A stretch of 64,000 nucleotides of DNA, taken from UM-FILTER-33-9 sp964530235 (GTDB lineage Bacteria > Patescibacteriota > Microgenomatia > UBA1406 > GWC2-37-13). Both the position numbers and the translations under genes were made by a program. The notes under the pieces are model-generated. The model searched no databases and was not told the DNA's origin. It saw only the letters and a program-made list of their open reading frames with translations. Each line of letters begins with the position of its first letter. Position 1 is the first letter of the stretch. The stretch lies in contig CAZGYB010000005.1 of NCBI GenBank assembly GCA_964530235.1, positions 1-64,000 of the forward strand. The letters are read 5' to 3'. Below are positions 23,434 through 31,806 of this stretch, one piece after another.

Positions 23434-24117
23434 ATGTCAACTCGGTATATTATATTTTCAAATACTCAATTTTATCACATCTACAATCGGACGACCGCCG
23501 ATGAAAATATTTTTGTGAGGAAACGTGATGTAGCTCGTTCTTTAGCTTTAATCGATTATTATCGGAGGGAAACTAGTATGAGCTATTCACAGTATACTCA
23601 TACCGCAGAAAGGGATAATGAAAAGATTAAGAAAGGTTTATTCTTAGTAGAAATTCATGCATTTGCCTTGATGCCAACACATTTTCATTTTTTAGTAAGA
23701 CAACTTAAAGATAATGGAATAGTGCGATTTGTGTCTCAATTTCAAAATGGAATGGCAAAATATATAAATATTAAAAGAGGGCGAAATGGATCTTTATTTT
23801 GTCATCCGTTTAAAGCAAAGCACATCGAAACGGAAAAAGAGTTTTTACATGTATCCCGATATATTCATTTAAACCCAGTAACTTCATATTTAGTATCAGG
23901 TGATGATTTATCTAGTTACCCTTTGACGTCCTATGTCGAATATTGTCATAGAAATAAATACCCATTTGTTACAACAGATCTAATATTGGGGATAAAAAAA
24001 TTTTACTCATATAAAGCATTTACACTGAATCAAGTAGAATATCAAAAAAAATTGCATTTGATCCAAAGTTTATTGATAGATTATCAGGGTTCAAAGCTAT
24101 TTAACCCCAAGGGTTAA
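23434..24117 (+). CDS. REP-associated tyrosine transposase (RAYT), Y1 family
   Basis: 227 residues. The HUH motif is LMPTHFHFLV (His83 and His85) and the catalytic Tyr110 lies in MAKYINIKRGR; the downstream RYIHLNPV motif is diagnostic of the TnpA-REP group. These enzymes nick and move single-stranded REP hairpins. TATACT ends 6 nt before the ATG. Palindromes flank the gene on both sides, and the right one encodes the last residues FNPKG and the stop codon. Confidence 0.92.
   Translation: MSTRYIIFSNTQFYHIYNRTTADENIFVRKRDVARSLALIDYYRRETSMSYSQYTHTAERDNEKIKKGLFLVEIHAFALMPTHFHFLVRQLKDNGIVRFVSQFQNGMAKYINIKRGRNGSLFCHPFKAKHIETEKEFLHVSRYIHLNPVTSYLVSGDDLSSYPLTSYVEYCHRNKYPFVTTDLILGIKKFYSYKAFTLNQVEYQKKLHLIQSLLIDYQGSKLFNPKG
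24101..24117. repeat. REP-like palindrome at the 3' end of RAYT 1
   Basis: TTAACCCCAAGGGTTAA, a near-perfect palindrome lying wholly inside the reading frame and containing its TAA stop. Confidence 0.65.
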
Positions 24118-24136
24118 AAAGTTAAAAAAAGATAGA

Positions 24137-25045
24137 TTAATGACGATAGGGGGGCGGAAGGGGGTGAACAAATAAATGAAAAGCTGGATTACCTACTATC
24201 GGGTTGTTTCGTTTGCTTGGTCTAAACGCATGATTATTGGTTGCTTGTGATTCGCCAAGTTGTCCTGTTTTGCTTCGAACAACAACTGCGGAATGACCTA
24301 AAAAATCTGGCGGTTGGGTTCTAATAAAGTTCTGGCTATGAACTGCAAGTCCAATGTAACCTCCTTGAGAAATAATTTGTTCAAGCTGCTGAGGTGAAAC
24401 CTGTTCCCAACCGTATTGCTTTGTTCCATAATTCTGCATCCACCAGTCGAGGTTATTGCTGTGAAGAAAAGGGCTGGATTCGTTAAGACGATTAACCGCT
24501 GATTGACTTGTCCAGTCGATATCTCCTATTCCCGCAACTGTTGGCGCGCCGGTGACAGCATTGTAACGGGAACCGATAACATCATTTCCCAAAACCAGTC
24601 GGAGCAGATCAAGAGCGTAGGTATTGCATGCATATACACCAGTGTTATACCTACCGGAGGACTCAACATTCAGAAAACCAATAGCTGTCAGCACTCGTTT
24701 GGTAGGGTCCTCTATACTACGGATCTTGGCTACGGTTTCATTATTAAAATAGGTTAAATCGATTCCAGGAATCGTGGTGTTAAGCATGTTTCTGTCTTGT
24801 TCTGTTGCCATTGCGCGGCCATTTTCGATTACTTGTAGAGTGAGGTTGTCTTGTTGAGCAGGTTCAACAATAGCCGGTCTTTGATTGAGCTGAGTTACTT
24901 CATCAGCTCTGCATCCGGAAATAGTCAGAGACATAAAAACAGCTGCAGCCAACAGCCGAAATGTTTTTGCGTGGAGTAACTTTTGAAGTGTTCGGTCGGG
25001 CGTTCGGTTATGTGGTGGTATGTCCGGTTTGTCTGCATCGACCAT
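24137..25045 (-). CDS. lipoprotein with possible Cys/His hydrolase domain
   Basis: 302 residues from the ATG at 25045, 7 nt after a TATAAT; the longer frame to 25186 overlaps the DUF4230 gene and is rejected. A basic N-terminal tail of about 30 residues precedes a hydrophobic stretch and the lipobox SLTISGC (Cys about 45). In the mature part, ACNTYALDLLRL (about 175) and LGHSAVVVRS (about 266) could be the Cys nucleophile and His of an NlpC/P60- or CHAP-like cell-wall hydrolase. I cannot confirm the fold. It ends in a Pro-rich tail. Confidence 0.6.
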   Translation of the reverse strand: MVDADKPDIPPHNRTPDRTLQKLLHAKTFRLLAAAVFMSLTISGCRADEVTQLNQRPAIVEPAQQDNLTLQVIENGRAMATEQDRNMLNTTIPGIDLTYFNNETVAKIRSIEDPTKRVLTAIGFLNVESSGRYNTGVYACNTYALDLLRLVLGNDVIGSRYNAVTGAPTVAGIGDIDWTSQSAVNRLNESSPFLHSNNLDWWMQNYGTKQYGWEQVSPQQLEQIISQGGYIGLAVHSQNFIRTQPPDFLGHSAVVVRSKTGQLGESQATNNHAFRPSKRNNPIVGNPAFHLFVHPLPPPYRH

Positions 25046-25065
25046 ACCAGATATTATACGATTTT

Positions 25066-25653
25066 TTAGTTGCAAGTTCCCGGTTGTGTTTTTACACTGA
25101 CACTTTCGAAACCGATTCCTTTTAAAAGGGTGACAATCTGTTTTTCTGCCTGTTCGTTTGCTTTTATCAAGATACCATCCTGACAAGCTGTTTGTTTCAT
25201 CAGGTTTTCAGCTGCAGTCCGAGCTCCTGCTTCCAGGTCTTTATTCCCTTTCGTGAATACTCCGGTTGTCCGGTTGTAGACACGGGATTTAGTGTTGTCA
25301 ATTCTTGTAATCAGAATTTCGGGCTTTGGCAAAACGAGGCTTATCTTTTCACCCTGAATTTGAATTGCATCATCCGCCAGTTTCGACAAATCAATACCTG
25401 CAATAATTTCTCCGTATGCAACAAAAAGCATTTTATCGCCAAACAGAAAATCGCGAAGCGCTCCGTTGCTTTCTCCTTTCTCAATGATTTTTTCAAGTGA
25501 GTATGTGATCGTTTCGAGCCGGTTCAGTTCTCTGATCTGCGACACAACCGCAGGCTGCTCAGGTGTTTTTTTCATGGGGATAAGCAGAAAAAGCAGTACT
25601 CCTAAAAAAAGTATGGCAACTATCGCAAACAGTATATTTTTCAGCGTATGCAT
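25066..25653 (-). CDS. DUF4230 family membrane-anchored protein
   Basis: 195 residues from the ATG at 25653, 7 nt after a TATAAT. The frame extends to 25800, but that extension is the antisense of tRNA-Leu. One N-terminal helix (about 6-25) is followed by a DUF4230 domain: RLETITYSLEKIIEKGE, LFVAYGEIIAGIDLSKL and VLPKPEIL are its core strands. It ends in a two-helix segment and a Cys-containing tail. The family is widespread and of unknown role. The lipoprotein gene follows 20 bp downstream. Confidence 0.85.
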   Translation of the reverse strand: MHTLKNILFAIVAILFLGVLLFLLIPMKKTPEQPAVVSQIRELNRLETITYSLEKIIEKGESNGALRDFLFGDKMLFVAYGEIIAGIDLSKLADDAIQIQGEKISLVLPKPEILITRIDNTKSRVYNRTTGVFTKGNKDLEAGARTAAENLMKQTACQDGILIKANEQAEKQIVTLLKGIGFESVSVKTQPGTCN

Positions 25654-25713
25654 GTGTTGCATTATACTACAAACAAGATCAAATGAAACAGTATAAAGTA
25701 TAATATGAAAATA

Positions 25714-25799
25714 GGGCGAGTGGCGGAATGGCAGACGCGCAAGGTTTAGGACCTTGTGTCCGCAAGGACGTGGGGGTTCAACTCCTCTCTCGCCCACCA
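25714..25799 (+). tRNA. tRNA-Leu(UAG)
   Basis: An 86-nt class II tRNA. The acceptor pairs GGGCGAG with CTCGCCC, the anticodon stem CAAGG/CCTTG encloses the loop TTTAGGA (anticodon TAG), a variable arm is present and 3' CCA is encoded. A TATAAT at 25699-25704 is its likely -10. Confidence 0.95.
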
Positions 25800-25865
25800 A
25801 TGAAGCTTGAAACCAAATGAATTTTCTTCAATTGCATTTTGCTGAGACGTCGTTTAATATTTGGT

Positions 25866-26813
25866 ATGGATGTAAAAGAGGCAGTGCTTCGATTTCTTGA
25901 ATACAGCGAGCTGGATCGGAATCTCTCACTGAAAACCGTTCGTATGTACGGGTATTACCTACAGTTCTTCCAGTCATGGCTTCTGCAGTCTTTACAGGCT
26001 TCAGATTTTCCTGTTGAAAAGATCGATGAGAATATAATCCGAAACTTTAGATTATACCTTTCACATACCTATAAGAATCCTCATAAAGGAAATCTTGCCA
26101 GACAGACACAGAGCTATTTTTTGGTTGCGCTTCGATCTTTTTTTCGGTATTTGGTAAAACAAAAACTTGGTGTTCTTTCCCCTGATATGATTGAACTAGG
26201 AAAACAAAGGGACCGGCATATTGATTTTTTGCAGCCTGATGATTTAGAGAAAATGTTTCAAAGCGTGGAAGTTGACTGCGAACGCGGTGTGCGAGACAGG
26301 GCGATTCTGGAAGTTTTATTTTCAACCGGCCTTCGGGTATCGGAGCTTGTTTCGTTAAACCGTGAACAGGTAAATATGGAGAGCGGTGAGTTTGCCGTAA
26401 TGGGTAAGGGGGGGAAAATACGCGTTGTGTTTCTGACTCAGTCCGCTAAGCATTGGCTGAATGAGTATCTGCGCAAACGAAGTGACCCGTACTCCCCTCT
26501 TTTTATCCGATACTCTGGGCCGAAAGCTCCTGAGGAGCTTACCGTTGAAAAAATGCGCCTTTCTGTCCGATCGGTTGAACGGTTGGTTGATAAGTACAGA
26601 AAAAAATCAGGCCTTTTAGTTAAGATAGGTCCGCACGCACTCCGTCACAGTTTTGCAACAGACCTGCTTTCACACGGAGCAGATCTTCGTTCGGTCCAGG
26701 AAATGCTCGGTCACAAAAATATTGCAACAACTCAGATATATACCCATGTTACTAATGCCCGGCTTAAGGAAGTGCATGAAAAGTTTCATTCAGGGAATAA
26801 AACGGAACAATGA
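25866..26813 (+). CDS. Xer-type tyrosine recombinase
   Basis: 315 residues from the ATG at 25866. The N-terminal SAM-like DNA-binding domain (about 1-105) precedes the catalytic domain with all family residues: Arg in STGLRVSELVSL, Lys in GKGGKIR, His-x-x-Arg in HALRHSFATDLL, His in LGHKN and the nucleophile Tyr in IYTHVTNARL. This is the standard chromosome-dimer-resolution type, and the only Xer protein seen here. It overlaps the next gene by 4 nt. Confidence 0.93.
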   Translation: MDVKEAVLRFLEYSELDRNLSLKTVRMYGYYLQFFQSWLLQSLQASDFPVEKIDENIIRNFRLYLSHTYKNPHKGNLARQTQSYFLVALRSFFRYLVKQKLGVLSPDMIELGKQRDRHIDFLQPDDLEKMFQSVEVDCERGVRDRAILEVLFSTGLRVSELVSLNREQVNMESGEFAVMGKGGKIRVVFLTQSAKHWLNEYLRKRSDPYSPLFIRYSGPKAPEELTVEKMRLSVRSVERLVDKYRKKSGLLVKIGPHALRHSFATDLLSHGADLRSVQEMLGHKNIATTQIYTHVTNARLKEVHEKFHSGNKTEQ

Positions 26814-28312
26814 AAAAAACCATCTTTCAGACCGGTGAGACGATAAAAAAAAATCGATATACTGTTGTTTTATGCGTCGCAGTATTCGTGTACGTAATGT
26901 ATTTTTCAGTTTTTACGATACTGAGATCCCAGCGCCTGTTCGCACACTATTTTGATTTGGGAATCATGCATCAGACTGTATACAATAGTTTTCAAGCGAT
27001 AAAAACCGGGGATTTTTCACGTTTTCTGGAACTCACAAACCCGCATGGGGTTGAACAAGTAAAACGAATGGCAATTCATAACGATCTAATACTTGGGTTG
27101 CTTGTTCCTTTTTATTTTATTCATGCTGGTCCTGAAACGCTTTTGATTATTCAGTCATTAATCCTTGGTCTTGGAGCTTTCGCAATATACGGAATCGGCC
27201 TTCATGTTTTTCAAAAACTGCGTTCAAAACAACTGCTTTCTCTCCTTTTTTCTCTCGCGTATCTTCTGTATCCTCCCATGCAGAGGGCAAATATATTCGA
27301 GTTTCACGCAGTTACTTTTGCGACAACCTTTCTTTTGTGTATGTATTACTTTTGGTTAAAAAGAAAGTACGGATTAAGTATATTATTTCTTCTGTTCAGT
27401 TTGTTGACGAAAGAACAGGTGTCGCTTACGACTCTGTTTTTCGGACTGTACGTATTGTATAAGAAACAAAACAAGCTCTGGTTTCCTTTTCTTGTTGTCG
27501 GATCGAGTTTGATCTGGTTTATTCTTTCAATAAAAGTAATCATTCCCTTTGCCCGCGGTGGTGCTGATCATTTTGCGCTGAACTATTATGCGGATTTCGG
27601 CGATTCACCTACTAAAGTATTTATGGGCATACTTAACAATCCACGGATAATCACGACATATATATTTCAGAAAAGCACGCTCCAGTATATATCTTTACTC
27701 CTTGGACCCCTTGCATTTCTTTCGCTTTTATCCCCAATACATCTTTTTATATCAGTTCCTGAATTTGCGATAAACATGCTTTCCAATAGTTATAGTATGA
27801 GAACAATTTTATTTCACTATACTTCAGTTCTCGAACCGTTTATTTTCATTTCCGCTCTCTACGGGTCTAAAAATGTGCTGCAGAAACACAGTCAATCTAA
27901 GTATTTTTCTTCTTTGCTGAGTGGAGCAATATTAATTCTCTGTCTCTTTATTGGGTATTTTTCTTGGATCTCGAGTCCGCTTCCCTATGCAAAATCAGCG
28001 GATGTTGGTCCGATAACACGGTTTGGTTCTGGCTATTCTGAAACAGTTTTATGGAGTAGAAAGCTTGCAAATCCAAACATTAAAGTATCTTCAACCGGGC
28101 ATCCGGCGCCATATTTTACTTCGCGCAAATACTTTTACCACTTCCCGAACGGATATGAAAATGCAGACTTTGTTTTTCTCCAGCTTTCGGAAGTCAGAAA
28201 CTATTTCGATAAAAAAGTCGATATAATGGGTGTGTATCACAGACTACAAAGCGATCGATCGTTCCGACTTTTGTATAAAACAAATGAAGTAGAAATATAC
28301 CAAAAAATATGA
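26810..28312 (+). CDS. DUF2079 polytopic membrane protein
   Basis: 500 residues with about 10-11 membrane helices. YFDLGIMHQTVYNSF (about 45-60) and FEFHAVTFATTFLLC are DUF2079 hallmarks; the family is related to GT-C glycosyltransferases, with an acidic residue in the first extracytoplasmic loop. The C-terminal 90 residues form a soluble domain with a PAPYFTSRKYFYHFPNGYE segment. It is coupled by ATGA overlaps to the Xer gene before it and the GT2 gene after it, and opens the surface-glycan locus. Confidence 0.85.
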   Translation: MKKTIFQTGETIKKNRYTVVLCVAVFVYVMYFSVFTILRSQRLFAHYFDLGIMHQTVYNSFQAIKTGDFSRFLELTNPHGVEQVKRMAIHNDLILGLLVPFYFIHAGPETLLIIQSLILGLGAFAIYGIGLHVFQKLRSKQLLSLLFSLAYLLYPPMQRANIFEFHAVTFATTFLLCMYYFWLKRKYGLSILFLLFSLLTKEQVSLTTLFFGLYVLYKKQNKLWFPFLVVGSSLIWFILSIKVIIPFARGGADHFALNYYADFGDSPTKVFMGILNNPRIITTYIFQKSTLQYISLLLGPLAFLSLLSPIHLFISVPEFAINMLSNSYSMRTILFHYTSVLEPFIFISALYGSKNVLQKHSQSKYFSSLLSGAILILCLFIGYFSWISSPLPYAKSADVGPITRFGSGYSETVLWSRKLANPNIKVSSTGHPAPYFTSRKYFYHFPNGYENADFVFLQLSEVRNYFDKKVDIMGVYHRLQSDRSFRLLYKTNEVEIYQKI

Positions 28313-29211
28313 TTTCTATACTGGTACCCTATCATAACGAAGAAGGCAACCTGAAGGAGTTGTTTCAGGAAATACAACGCTGTTTTGCATTGAACAAACA
28401 GGCATTTGAGGTTATTTTTATAGATGACGGATCAACCGACTCATCGTTTAACGAGGTAAGAAAACTTCAAACTCAGCATACGGAAATTGTTGCTCTTCGA
28501 AACAGAAAACAGAGTGGAAAAGGAGAGGCGTTGCGGGTTGGTTTAACAAACGCTCGAGGCGATACAATTGTATTTATGGATGCGGATCTTCAAGACGACC
28601 CTCGTGATATCGATAGATTTATTGAAAAACTCGGAGAAGGATACGATCTGGTAAACGGTATCCGGATTAATCGCAAAGACTCCGTTCTGATAAAATTCTA
28701 TTCATCAATTGCAAATATTGTGCTACACAGAATAATGAAATCACCCTTTCAGGATATCAACTGCGGATTCAAAGCGATGAAAAAAGAAGTGATGGACGAA
28801 ATGGTTTTGTACGGGAATAACTTTCGATTTTTACCGCTTGCCGTTTTTTATCGGGGGTTTCGTGTGAGTGAGATTCCTGTGCATAACCGGGAACGCAAAC
28901 ATGGAGTATCCAAGTATGGATGGAAAAAATTGTACCTTGGAATGATGGATACGTTAACCGCATATTTTATCTTTCGTTTTTCTGAGCGGCCATTACATTT
29001 TTTCGGCACTGTTGGACTGCTGTTTTTCAGTCTTGGTTTCTTTATATCTTTGTATCTCGCAATTGAACGGATTTTTTTCAATGTTCTCTTATACCGTCGC
29101 CCATTACTGCAGCTTGGGATTTTGCTTATTATTATTGGAATCCAGATAGGGATGACAGGAATTATCGGCGAGCTGATTGTGTATCTGGATAAACGCAAAA
29201 AGAAGTCATGA
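28309..29211 (+). CDS. GT2 polyprenyl-phosphate glycosyltransferase
   Basis: 300 residues. The GT-A domain has LVPYHNEEGNL, IDDGSTDSS (nucleotide-binding), MDADLQDDPRD (DxD region) and the NCGFKAMKKE and HGVSKYG segments typical of DPM1/GtrB enzymes. Two C-terminal membrane helices (about 220-245 and 257-288) match the GtrB type, which loads sugars on undecaprenyl phosphate for GT-C enzymes. It lies between the DUF2079 gene and the DMT transporter gene with ATGA overlaps on both sides. Confidence 0.92.
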   Translation: MISILVPYHNEEGNLKELFQEIQRCFALNKQAFEVIFIDDGSTDSSFNEVRKLQTQHTEIVALRNRKQSGKGEALRVGLTNARGDTIVFMDADLQDDPRDIDRFIEKLGEGYDLVNGIRINRKDSVLIKFYSSIANIVLHRIMKSPFQDINCGFKAMKKEVMDEMVLYGNNFRFLPLAVFYRGFRVSEIPVHNRERKHGVSKYGWKKLYLGMMDTLTAYFIFRFSERPLHFFGTVGLLFFSLGFFISLYLAIERIFFNVLLYRRPLLQLGILLIIIGIQIGMTGIIGELIVYLDKRKKKS

Positions 29212-30143
29212 ACCCCGTTCTTGCCCTAATTATCGCAAATATTATCTGGGGTGCTGCTTCGCCTATTTTTAAGCTATCTTTAGAAAATATTCCACCCTTT
29301 ACTCTTGGATTTATCCGGTTTTTTTTTGCCGGACTCATTTTTTTACCATTCGGGTTCATGAAGTGGCAAAGCATATCGTGGAGGCAGTTGGGAACAATAC
29401 TTGTCGGAGCGTTTTTTGCAACCACGGTAAATATCGGATTTTATTTTCTTGCTCTTCCGAAAACAGCAAGTATAAATGCACCGGTAATTGGTTCATCGCA
29501 ACCGCTTTTTCTTTATATTTTGGCCATTATCCTTTTAAAAGAAAAACCACATAAACGGGTTTTATGGGGAATTCTTATTGCTTTTACCGGTGTATTAATA
29601 ATTATTTTTTCTCCGCTCTTGCTTGATGGCGAGATTTCTTTAAGTTCGAAAGAAACAGCTATGATTGGAAATTTATATTTATTGATTGCCACTTCAGGTG
29701 CATTATTAAATGCACTTATATTTAAGAATATTTTAAAAGTTGTTAATCATATTCAGGTTACCACCATTACTTTTTTTTCAGCGGCGTTGACCTTTTTTTT
29801 TCTTATGCTTCCTGAGCAAACAGGATGGACATTTAATCAATTGGACCAGCGGGGATGGTTAGGGATAATTTTTGGTGTATTTTTTTCTTCAGCAGTTGCA
29901 TACTCTTTATTCAATTACGGAATGTCAAAAATAGATGCTCAGGAGGTCGGTATTTTCAGTTATATCGATCCGATTATCGCCGTTCTTCTTGCAATACCGT
30001 TACTGAACGAGTATCCTACTATCTTTTTCTTTGTCGGTTCTGTTCTGGTATTTGGGGGAATCATTATTGCAGAGGGGAGGATTCATTGGCACCCGATACA
30101 CTTGTTGAAAAAACAAAAGGTACTGCAAAATACTAAATCTTAA
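29208..30143 (+). CDS. EamA/DMT-family transporter
   Basis: 311 residues, about 10 membrane helices in two EamA repeats (1-140 and about 155-290). The opening ALIIANIIWGAASPIFKL and the repeat ends near ILLKEKPHKRVLWGILIAF are typical. Family members export metabolites. Coupling to a GtrB-like gene suggests transport linked to lipid-bound sugars, for example flipping or counter-transport; this is only an inference. Confidence 0.85.
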   Translation: MNPVLALIIANIIWGAASPIFKLSLENIPPFTLGFIRFFFAGLIFLPFGFMKWQSISWRQLGTILVGAFFATTVNIGFYFLALPKTASINAPVIGSSQPLFLYILAIILLKEKPHKRVLWGILIAFTGVLIIIFSPLLLDGEISLSSKETAMIGNLYLLIATSGALLNALIFKNILKVVNHIQVTTITFFSAALTFFFLMLPEQTGWTFNQLDQRGWLGIIFGVFFSSAVAYSLFNYGMSKIDAQEVGIFSYIDPIIAVLLAIPLLNEYPTIFFFVGSVLVFGGIIIAEGRIHWHPIHLLKKQKVLQNTKS

Positions 30144-30258
30144 ACTCAAAATCCAAATCAAATAATAAAATTCTAAAAAAAGAGTCAAAATGTATTTGAA
30201 TTTTGGATCAATTTGTTTAGAGTTTAGATTCTATGATTAAAAGTTTATAATAGTAAAT
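30144..30258. repeat. intergenic AT-rich short-word repeats and -10 of galE
   Basis: Repeated words such as AACTCAAAATCCAAATC and, in the other orientation, TTTGAATTTTGGATC fill the gap. The same words recur inside several glycosyltransferase genes downstream. A TATAAT at 30246-30251 ends 7 nt before the galE start. Confidence 0.55.
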
Positions 30259-31263
30259 ATGTCTACTAAAATTTTAGTAACGGGTGCAGGTGGGTATATT
30301 GGATCGGTTGCAGCGTATGTTTTGCTTCAGAATGGTTATGAAGTTGTAGGGTTTGACAATTTTTCAACAGGCTATAAATCCCCGCTCGATTTACTGCAGA
30401 GTAAATTCCCTGAAAAGTTTCGGTACTACCCCGGGGATTTAAGGAAAGATACATCTTCAGTATTTGATAAGGAACCCGGTATCAGTGCCGTACTTCATTT
30501 TGCAGCATCCTGTCTCGTTGATGAATCTATGAAGCATCCTGAGAAATACTTTGACAATAATGTCGGTGGTTCAAACGCACTTTTTTCAGCGATGATTGAG
30601 GCAAATGTAAAAACGCTCATTTTTTCATCAACCTGCGCGGTATATGGAGAAGCTCAGTATATGCCGATTGATGAAAACCATCCGTTAAATCCGTCACAGC
30701 CGTATGGAGTATCCAAAATGATGGTTGAAGAAATGATCAGTTGGTACGCAAAGCTGAAAGGGATGCGTTACGGTATTCTCCGTTATTTTAATGTGTGCGG
30801 TGCTTCAGATGATGGATTGATTGGTGATTCGAAAAAACCATCAACTCTTTTAGTGCAGAATGCAGTACGCGGAGCATTAAATATTGAACCGTTCGCATTG
30901 ACCTGTCCCGAAGTCGATACTCCGGATAAGACGCCGATTCGAGACTATATTAATGTGGTCGATCTGAACGAAGCACATATGAATATGATTCAACACCTTC
31001 TTAATCAAGGATCGAATGAGATTATCAATCTTGGCACAGGGAGCGGTAACTCAGTTCTCGAAATTGTTACACAAGTTCAAGCCGTTACTGGAGTTCGATT
31101 TGCAATCGGAAAAAGTACTCCGCGTGAAGGAGATGATGCGAAAAAAATTGCCGACATTAAAAAAGCCGAAAATGTTTTAGGATGGAAGCCAAAACGGACT
31201 ATAGAGCAAAGCATAACTTCACTGGTAAAATGGTATACTGCTCACCCGCACGGTTGGGATTAA
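30259..31263 (+). CDS. galE: UDP-glucose 4-epimerase GalE
   Basis: 334 residues, the usual size. An extended-SDR enzyme: VTGAGGYIGS binds NAD, the catalytic Ser lies in SSTCAVYG and Tyr/Lys in QPYGVSKMM. RYFNVCGASDDG, the RDYINVVDL segment and the C-terminal LGWKPKR match GalE. It interconverts UDP-glucose and UDP-galactose (or the GlcNAc pair) and would supply precursors to the surrounding transferases. Its transcript is probably leaderless. Confidence 0.93.
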   Translation: MSTKILVTGAGGYIGSVAAYVLLQNGYEVVGFDNFSTGYKSPLDLLQSKFPEKFRYYPGDLRKDTSSVFDKEPGISAVLHFAASCLVDESMKHPEKYFDNNVGGSNALFSAMIEANVKTLIFSSTCAVYGEAQYMPIDENHPLNPSQPYGVSKMMVEEMISWYAKLKGMRYGILRYFNVCGASDDGLIGDSKKPSTLLVQNAVRGALNIEPFALTCPEVDTPDKTPIRDYINVVDLNEAHMNMIQHLLNQGSNEIINLGTGSGNSVLEIVTQVQAVTGVRFAIGKSTPREGDDAKKIADIKKAENVLGWKPKRTIEQSITSLVKWYTAHPHGWD

Positions 31264-31329
31264 TTTGTTGACTATCTTCTGAAAACCCAGTATAGTTAAT
31301 ATTAACTATTACTATTTGAATACAAGAAT

Positions 31330-31788
31330 ATGAAAGCACCAGATTTTACATTACCAGATCAAAACAACAAAATACATTCTCTCAGCGATTATAAAGGAAA
31401 ATGGGTTGTTCTGTATTTTTATCCGAAAGACAATACGCCCGGTTGTATCAGGGAGGCATGCGGATTTCGTGACAAAACTGAGTCTCTTCAAAAAAATAAC
31501 ATTGTCGTGTTGGGAGTATCTCGGGATTCGGTAGCATCCCATAAAGAATTTGTAAAAAAGTATCAGCTCAATTTTCCACTCCTTAGTGATCCTTCACTTG
31601 AGACTATCAAGGCGTATAAAGCTTTCGGAATTAAACAAGTCATGTTTAAAAACTTTGAAACGGTTATCAGAAAAACATTTATCATCGGTCCTGATGGAGA
31701 GATAAAAAAAGAATATCCGAAGGTTGATGTATTGGAACATGCTGAAGAAGTACTGGAAGATGTGTCTCAGCTTAAAAATGAGGTATAA
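31330..31788 (+). CDS. bcp: Bcp/PrxQ-type peroxiredoxin
   Basis: 152 residues, thioredoxin fold. The peroxidatic Cys39 is in YPKDNTPGCI and a resolving Cys44 follows at +5, as in two-cysteine Bcp enzymes. LGVSRDSVASHKEFVKKY and FPLLSD complete the family pattern. It reduces peroxides at the expense of thioredoxin in the cytoplasm. It is not obviously tied to the glycan genes around it. Confidence 0.94.
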   Translation: MKAPDFTLPDQNNKIHSLSDYKGKWVVLYFYPKDNTPGCIREACGFRDKTESLQKNNIVVLGVSRDSVASHKEFVKKYQLNFPLLSDPSLETIKAYKAFGIKQVMFKNFETVIRKTFIIGPDGEIKKEYPKVDVLEHAEEVLEDVSQLKNEV

Positions 31789-31806
31789 TTAATACTTCGT
31801 ACGGAT

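Noticed and set aside
25654..25800. N-terminal extension of the DUF4230 protein reading GERGVEPPRPCGHKVLNLAR
   Set aside because: It is the antisense of tRNA-Leu, a well-known annotation artefact; the real start follows a TATAAT at 25653.
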